In this document: positions 5,854 through 9,131 of the stretch, in pieces
Layout: each line of letters starts with the position of its first letter
How positions within the stretch are numbered: position 1 is the first letter of the stretch
The notes under the pieces: model-generated
The model's database searches: none
What the model saw: the letters and a program-made list of their open reading frames with translations, nothing else
Told to the model about the DNA's origin: nothing
Program-made: the position numbers and the translations under genes
Assembly (NCBI GenBank): GCA_016712565.1
Contig: JADJQU010000020.1
Coordinates: 1-9,131 of the forward strand
Direction: 5' to 3'
Length of the DNA: 9,131 bases
Origin: Planctomycetota bacterium
GTDB lineage: Bacteria; Planctomycetota; UBA1135; GCA-002686595

Positions 5854-6917
5854 TGGCTGAACACGCCGCCTTCCGGCGCGCAGCCCTCGTCGCGCTGGTC
5901 GGCGTCGCGGCGCTCCTCGGGTGGAGCGTCTGGCCATCGGCCACCCGGAGCCCGCCGTCGGACCCCGCGCCGGTGGCGATCGACGAGCCGCTCGCGCCCG
6001 ACGAGCGCTCTCTGGTGCTGGTCGGCGACATCATGCTCGCCCGCGGCGTCGCCCGGACCGCCGAGCGGCGTCAGCTCTCGTTCTCGACCTTCTTCGACGC
6101 GACGCGCGCGCTGATCGCCGGCGCTGACCTCGCGTTCGGGAATCTCGAGTCGCCCATCTCCGACCTTGGAGAACGAAAAGAGGGCGACAGCACCGCGTTC
6201 CGAGCCCCGCCGGCGGCGGTGGAGGGGCTGCGCAGCGCGGGCTTCGACATCGTCTCTCTCGCCAACAACCACGCGCTCGACTACGGCCCGGCCGCGCTGG
6301 AGGACACCGGACGTCGGCTGACGGCGGCCGGCATTCGCACCGTGGGGGTGGGGCGACCCGAGGAGGTGCAGACGCCGGTGATCCTCGACGCGCGCGGCGT
6401 CTCGGTTGGATTTCTCGCCTACTGTGACCCTGGCTCACCCAAGGCTTGCAACCGGCGCGACCGCGACCAGTCACCGCGGCCGGCGCGCGCCACCCGCGAG
6501 GTGGTCAAACGCGACCTCCTCGCCGCGCGACCGCAGGTGGACGTGCTGGTCGTCTCGGTGCACTGGGGACCGAGAACCAGGACCAGCCAGATCAAAGGCA
6601 GATCGAGCTGGGCCGCCCCCTCGTCGATCCTCGGCGCCGACATCGTGGCCGGCCATCACCCTCACGTACAGCAGCCCGCCGAGCTGTACCGGGGTGGGGT
6701 CATCTTCTACAGCATGGGCAACTTCGTCTTCGACCAACGGAGCGACCCGCAACTCCGCGCGTCCAGGCTCCACCGGGTGATCGTCAGCAAAGACGGCGTT
6801 CGCCGGGCGGCCTGGCTGCCTTTGCGCTCGGAGATCGACGTCTGGCGGCCGACGCCGACCGCCGACACGATGGTCGCGGTGGCCCGGGTCCCGAGACAGA
6901 AAAATAGATATGGATAA
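5853..6917 (+). CDS. CapA-family protein (PGA_cap domain), membrane-anchored
   Basis: This 354-residue protein carries the PGA_cap metallophosphoesterase-like domain found in poly-gamma-glutamate capsule proteins and many uncharacterised relatives. The ATG at 5853 shares its A with the ribA stop (TGATG); a GTG one codon earlier is also possible. Residues 9-27 (A-A-L-V-A-L-V-G-V-A-A-L-L-G-W) form one N-terminal membrane segment, so the domain is probably outside the membrane. Landmarks are V-G-D-I-M at 57-61, F-G-N-L-E at 95-99, L-A-N-N-H-A-L-D-Y-G at 136-145, V-H-W-G (His codon 6561-6563), G-H-H-P-H-V, and Y-S-M-G-N-F-V-F-D. Between about 6570 and 6635 a compensating indel pair scrambles about 20 residues. 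The second frame there restores E-N-Q-D-Q-P-D-Q-R-Q-I-E-L-G. No CapB/CapC partner is in view, so a capsule role is not shown. Confidence 0.85.
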   Translation: MAEHAAFRRAALVALVGVAALLGWSVWPSATRSPPSDPAPVAIDEPLAPDERSLVLVGDIMLARGVARTAERRQLSFSTFFDATRALIAGADLAFGNLESPISDLGERKEGDSTAFRAPPAAVEGLRSAGFDIVSLANNHALDYGPAALEDTGRRLTAAGIRTVGVGRPEEVQTPVILDARGVSVGFLAYCDPGSPKACNRRDRDQSPRPARATREVVKRDLLAARPQVDVLVVSVHWGPRTRTSQIKGRSSWAAPSSILGADIVAGHHPHVQQPAELYRGGVIFYSMGNFVFDQRSDPQLRASRLHRVIVSKDGVRRAAWLPLRSEIDVWRPTPTADTMVAVARVPRQKNRYG

Positions 6918-6926
6918 GGTCAGACC
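6918..6926. other. GGTCAGACC palindrome at a convergent gene junction
   Basis: GGTC-A-GACC begins one base after the CapA stop and contains the minus-strand TGA that ends the sulfotransferase frame. An A/T-rich run (6900-6917) is next to it. The palindrome with its flanks (AAGGTCAGACCCTGAT) resembles dispersed GGGTCTGACC-type intergenic motifs I have seen near REP-type transposases. It is too short to be a terminator stem. Confidence 0.25.
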
Positions 6927-8283
6927 CTGATCGCGAGACCCCCGTGCGAGCCCCACCTCGACACCAGGCAATATACCGCTCCAGCCGTGCGTTCAGCGCC
7001 GCCTCGTCGACGCCGACCTGGGCGAGCCGAGCGGTTCAGGATGTAGTTGGTGCGCTCGCGGGGCGGGTGGACGCGGGGGACGTGGGGGGGCAGGACCTCG
7101 ACGTCCAGGCACTCGCGGTAGACCCTGGCCATGGCGCCCTCGAGGTCGCGCACGTAGTCGTCGAAGCGGATGACACAGCGGCGGGCGCCGTCGGCGCGGC
7201 TGAACCAGGCCTGCTCGACCTCGCAATAGACGGCCTCGGTCTCGGCGAGGCCCTGCCCGAGCCAGGCCCAGGGGACGGGGCCCATCGTGGCGTCTACGGG
7301 GTTGGCGGCGAGGAAGTTGACGCCGCTCTGCAGGCGGGGGGCGGGGGCGCGGATCATCGTGAGGAAGCGGGCGTCAGGGTACTGGCGCTCCAGCGCGGGG
7401 CCGGCGCAGAGGAAGTGACCTTTGACGAAGAAGCGCCGCGCTTTGCCGTCGGGACCGGGCCCGGCATGCAGGAGGGTCTTGCGGGCGATGCCGTCCAGCA
7501 GCCGGACGAAGTCCTCCTCCCACAGGGCGCGGTTGTGCGGCGCGATGACGCCGAAGCCGAAGTCCTCCACCAGCACGTCCGGCCCCAGGAAGGGGCCCAG
7601 GCTGTTCAAGTGGGAGATGCAGATCGCCCCGTCGAAGGTGTCGGTGCGGAAGGGGTCGCCCTCGTGCCGCTGGAGGAATTCCTGCGGTAACATCTGCTCC
7701 ATCTTGTGGCGCACCGGGTCGGGCGTGATGAGGCGCCCCCAGCGTGTGGGGGGCGACGCGCCACAACCAGCGGTGAGGGGAAGACGAACTGCAGCAGCGC
7801 CGGCGCGACCGGGCTCGGGTCCTCCTCCAGGTAGCGGGCGAGCTGCGTGCTGCCGCTGCGGGCGGCGCTGATCTCGATGAGCGGCGCCACCACCCGCGTC
7901 TCGCGCAGGGCGCGCCGTAGAGCAGCTCGTCGAGCAGCCAGCAGAGGCCCCAGAAGGGCTTGACCGCCACCTTGCGCAGGACGGAGAGGGTCAGCCAGCC
8001 ACGCGACAGCCCGGAGAGCCCGCGCGGGCGGGCGCACGGTCCAGATCAGGCGGAGGTAACGCCCCACCTGCGCCATGCGCGGCACGTTGGGCGGCCAGCC
8101 CCAGATCGCCGCGCCCAGCCAGTACAGCGGCCAGAGCGGCAGGGTCAGCACGCCGAGCAGCGTCACCAGCAGGGTCCGCAGCAGCAGGCGCAACGCGAAG
8201 ATCGGGGGCGAGGGGCTGCCCACGCCGCGGCTCGCCAGGAGATGCTCCAGAACGGGAGATCCGGGGAAGAGTGGCTTCTGCAT
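6920..8283 (-). CDS. Sulfotransferase with hydrophobic N-terminal segment (frameshifted)
   Basis: This is a predicted PAPS-dependent sulfotransferase of about 445 residues. The ATG at 8281-8283 follows a GGAG. The first about 75 residues include a long hydrophobic stretch (L-R-L-L-L-R-T-L-L-V-T-L-L-G-V-L-T-L-P-L, then L-Y-W-L-G-A-A-I-W-G-W), so membrane attachment is likely. The 5'-phosphosulfate loop is I-S-A-A-R-S-G-S-T-Q-L, and the 3'-phosphate site is C-V-I-R-F-D-D-Y-V-R-D. R-F-F-V-K-G-H-F and the C-terminal N-Y-I-L-N-R-S support the family. Joining needs shifts near 7985, 7915, 7775 and 7715. A further shift near 7025 would restore V-D-E-A-A-L-N-A-R-L-E-R-Y and move the true end away from the TGA at 6920-6922. 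It follows the TetR gene without a gap. The acceptor is unknown. Confidence 0.78.
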
Positions 8284-8911
8284 GGGGCTCCATCGACGCG
8301 ACGGGGGGTCCACGAGGCGCCAGTCGGTGGGGCGGGCTCGGCGGGCTGCACGCCGCGCCAGAGCAGGTCCACCAGCGCGGGCGGCCTGCCGGGCGCGCTC
8401 CGGCTCATCGGGCATCTGTCCGAGGACGTGGGCCATCATCGCGCCCCGCCTCCAGGCTGCCGATGAGGATCGTCGCCATGGCCTCGGGGTCCGCGTCGCG
8501 CACCGCCCCCGCCGGCGCGCGCGCTGGAAGAAGCTGACCACGGCCCGTCGCGCCCGCAGCGGCGGCAGCTCGGCGTCGCCCTGGAGGGCCGCCGGGTCCA
8601 GGCCGAGGCCGCAGCGGCATCATCGCCGGGATGGCGACGGCGAAGAAGGCCAGCGCTCCCGGCAAAGATCGGTGAGCTGCTCGGGGATGGGCGCGCGTCG
8701 GGTCCGGCGAAGAGGCGCTCCACCCAGGGAGCCGCGCGTCGGCCACGCGCAGCAGCAGCGCCTCCTTCGAGCCGAAGCGGTTGGAGAGGCCGGCTGGGAG
8801 GCCCACCAGGGCGGCGACCGTCTGGAGCGAGGCGCCAGGGCCGTGCTCCAGGAAGACGGCGCGGGCGACCTCGAGGATCTCCTCATCGGTGTGCTTGCGG
8901 GGGCGTACCAC
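8284..8911 (-). CDS. TetR-family transcriptional regulator (frameshifted, 3' end unclear)
   Basis: The GTG at 8909-8911 has GGAG (8917-8920 on the minus strand) five bases ahead. The N-terminal helix-turn-helix is clean: R-P-R-K-H-T-D-E-E-I-L-E-V-A-R-A-V-F, G-A-S-L-Q-T-V-A-A-L-V-G-L and N-R-F-G-S-K-E-A-L-L. The ligand domain is spread over all three frames: L-F-A-G-P-D-A-R-P; I-P-E-Q-L-T-D-L-C-R; A-L-A-F-F-A-V-A-I-P-A-M-M; V-V-S-F-F-Q-R-A-R; E-A-M-A-T-I-L-I-G-S-L-E-A; A-M-M-A-H-V-L-G-Q-M; A-L-V-D-L-L-W-R-G-V. That needs about eight indels in 560 bases. The DNA-binding frame itself stops at 8405. The last recognisable helix lies near 8345, so the end given here, next to the sulfotransferase start, is approximate. 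It probably represses itself, the sulfotransferase, and perhaps the gene at 9037. Confidence 0.78.
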
Positions 8912-8923
8912 GGCGGCTCCAGA

Positions 8924-8949
8924 ATGGTTATGGATGAATCAATAACCAT
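8924..8949. promoter_or_regulatory. 26-bp dyad, likely TetR-type operator
   Basis: On the minus strand the site reads ATGGTTAT, one base, GAT, two bases, ATC, one base, ATAACCAT. This is a symmetric dyad in which 11 of 13 base pairs match, with an A/T content far above its surroundings. It lies 13 bases upstream of the regulator's GTG and just beyond its ribosome site, the usual place for an autoregulatory TetR operator. A weak promoter is possible: TTGCCG (8966-8961) with a TATTGA or ATTGAT -10 inside the dyad. It also lies about 90 bases ahead of the divergent gene at 9037. Confidence 0.7.
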
Positions 8950-9036
8950 CTCCTGGACGCCGGCAAGAGCCTCACGTGATCGGACCGGCGGGTCGGCGGG
9001 GCGCCGGCTAATCTTGTCCTCTCCTGAGGAGCGCCG

Positions 9037-9131
9037 ATGCCCCAGCTCATCCCCTCACCCCCGGCTGCGCCCAGCTCGTGCGCTCGGACGCCTGCGTCTG
9101 CAGCTTCTGCGGCGAGCAGAAGGTCTGTCAG
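9037..9131 (+). CDS. Cys-rich protein, N-terminus only (right-edge partial)
   Basis: An ATG at 9037 follows a TGAGGAG ribosome site (9025-9031) by five bases. After M-P-Q-L-I-P a single missing base (in the C-rich stretch near 9050-9056) would put the rest in a frame reading P-G-C-A-Q-L-V-R-S-D-A-C-V-C-S-F-C-G-E-Q-K-V-C-Q. This has five Cys in 22 residues and a C-S-F-C-G knuckle like a zinc-binding site. The uncorrected ATG frame is Ala/Ser/Pro-rich and uninformative. C-S-F-C-G also occurs in ClpX-type zinc domains, but the visible part is too short to assign. It is transcribed divergently from the TetR gene across the operator. The region 8950-9036 otherwise holds nothing I can name. Confidence 0.4.
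   Translation, partial: MPQLIPSPPAAPSSCARTPASAASAASRRSV

Noticed and set aside
8985..9007. CCGGCG ... CGCCGG hairpin as a terminator or leader element
   Set aside because: The arms are only 6 bases with an 11-base loop in very GC-rich DNA where such pairs are common, and no U-run follows.
1..9131. CRISPR arrays, rRNA or tRNA genes, tandem repeats
   Set aside because: Scanning both strands showed no regularly spaced repeats, no tRNA-like T-arm or acceptor pattern, and no conserved rRNA segments.

Overview
This is a very GC-rich bacterial window with short or overlapping gene junctions, lipoprotein signals and envelope genes. That fits a deltaproteobacterial or Myxococcota-like genome, but no marker gene here fixes the taxonomy. 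Most coding regions are recognisable only when several reading frames are joined. Motifs stay intact while the frame jumps by one or two bases every 70-200 bases. The amidohydrolase gene at 3038-4036 is the clear exception, with no break in 999 bases. I read this mainly as indel error in the sequence or assembly, although true decay cannot be excluded from the sequence alone.

Layout, left to right. Positions 1-222 hold the 3' end of an unrecognised plus-strand gene. A plus-strand pair follows: an aldo-keto reductase (339-1290) and a small P-loop kinase-like protein (1308-1859). This pair is bracketed by two copies of a 106-bp imperfect direct repeat (181-286 and 1908-2013).

On the minus strand, 4036 down to 2120 (perhaps 2000) is a tightly coupled three-gene envelope operon. 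It encodes an amidohydrolase-family lipoprotein, a secreted protein that may be a beta-barrel, and a small lipoprotein with an Asp/Gly repeat. The junctions are 4-base stop/start overlaps (TTGA and ATGA). The second repeat copy touches the 3' end of this operon.

On the plus strand, 4104-6917 is another coupled operon: a renalase-like FAD-dependent oxidoreductase, GTP cyclohydrolase II (ribA) and a membrane-anchored CapA-type protein (PGA_cap domain). The first two overlap by 8 bases and the last two by 1 base. Flavin synthesis therefore sits next to a predicted flavoenzyme.

On the minus strand, 8911 down to 6920 holds a TetR-family regulator followed by a sulfotransferase with a hydrophobic N-terminal segment. 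A near-perfect 26-bp dyad lies just upstream of the regulator's ribosome binding site and is a strong operator candidate. A Cys-rich partial gene reads away to the right from 9037. I see no rRNA, tRNA, CRISPR array, recognisable transposase gene or classical terminator.
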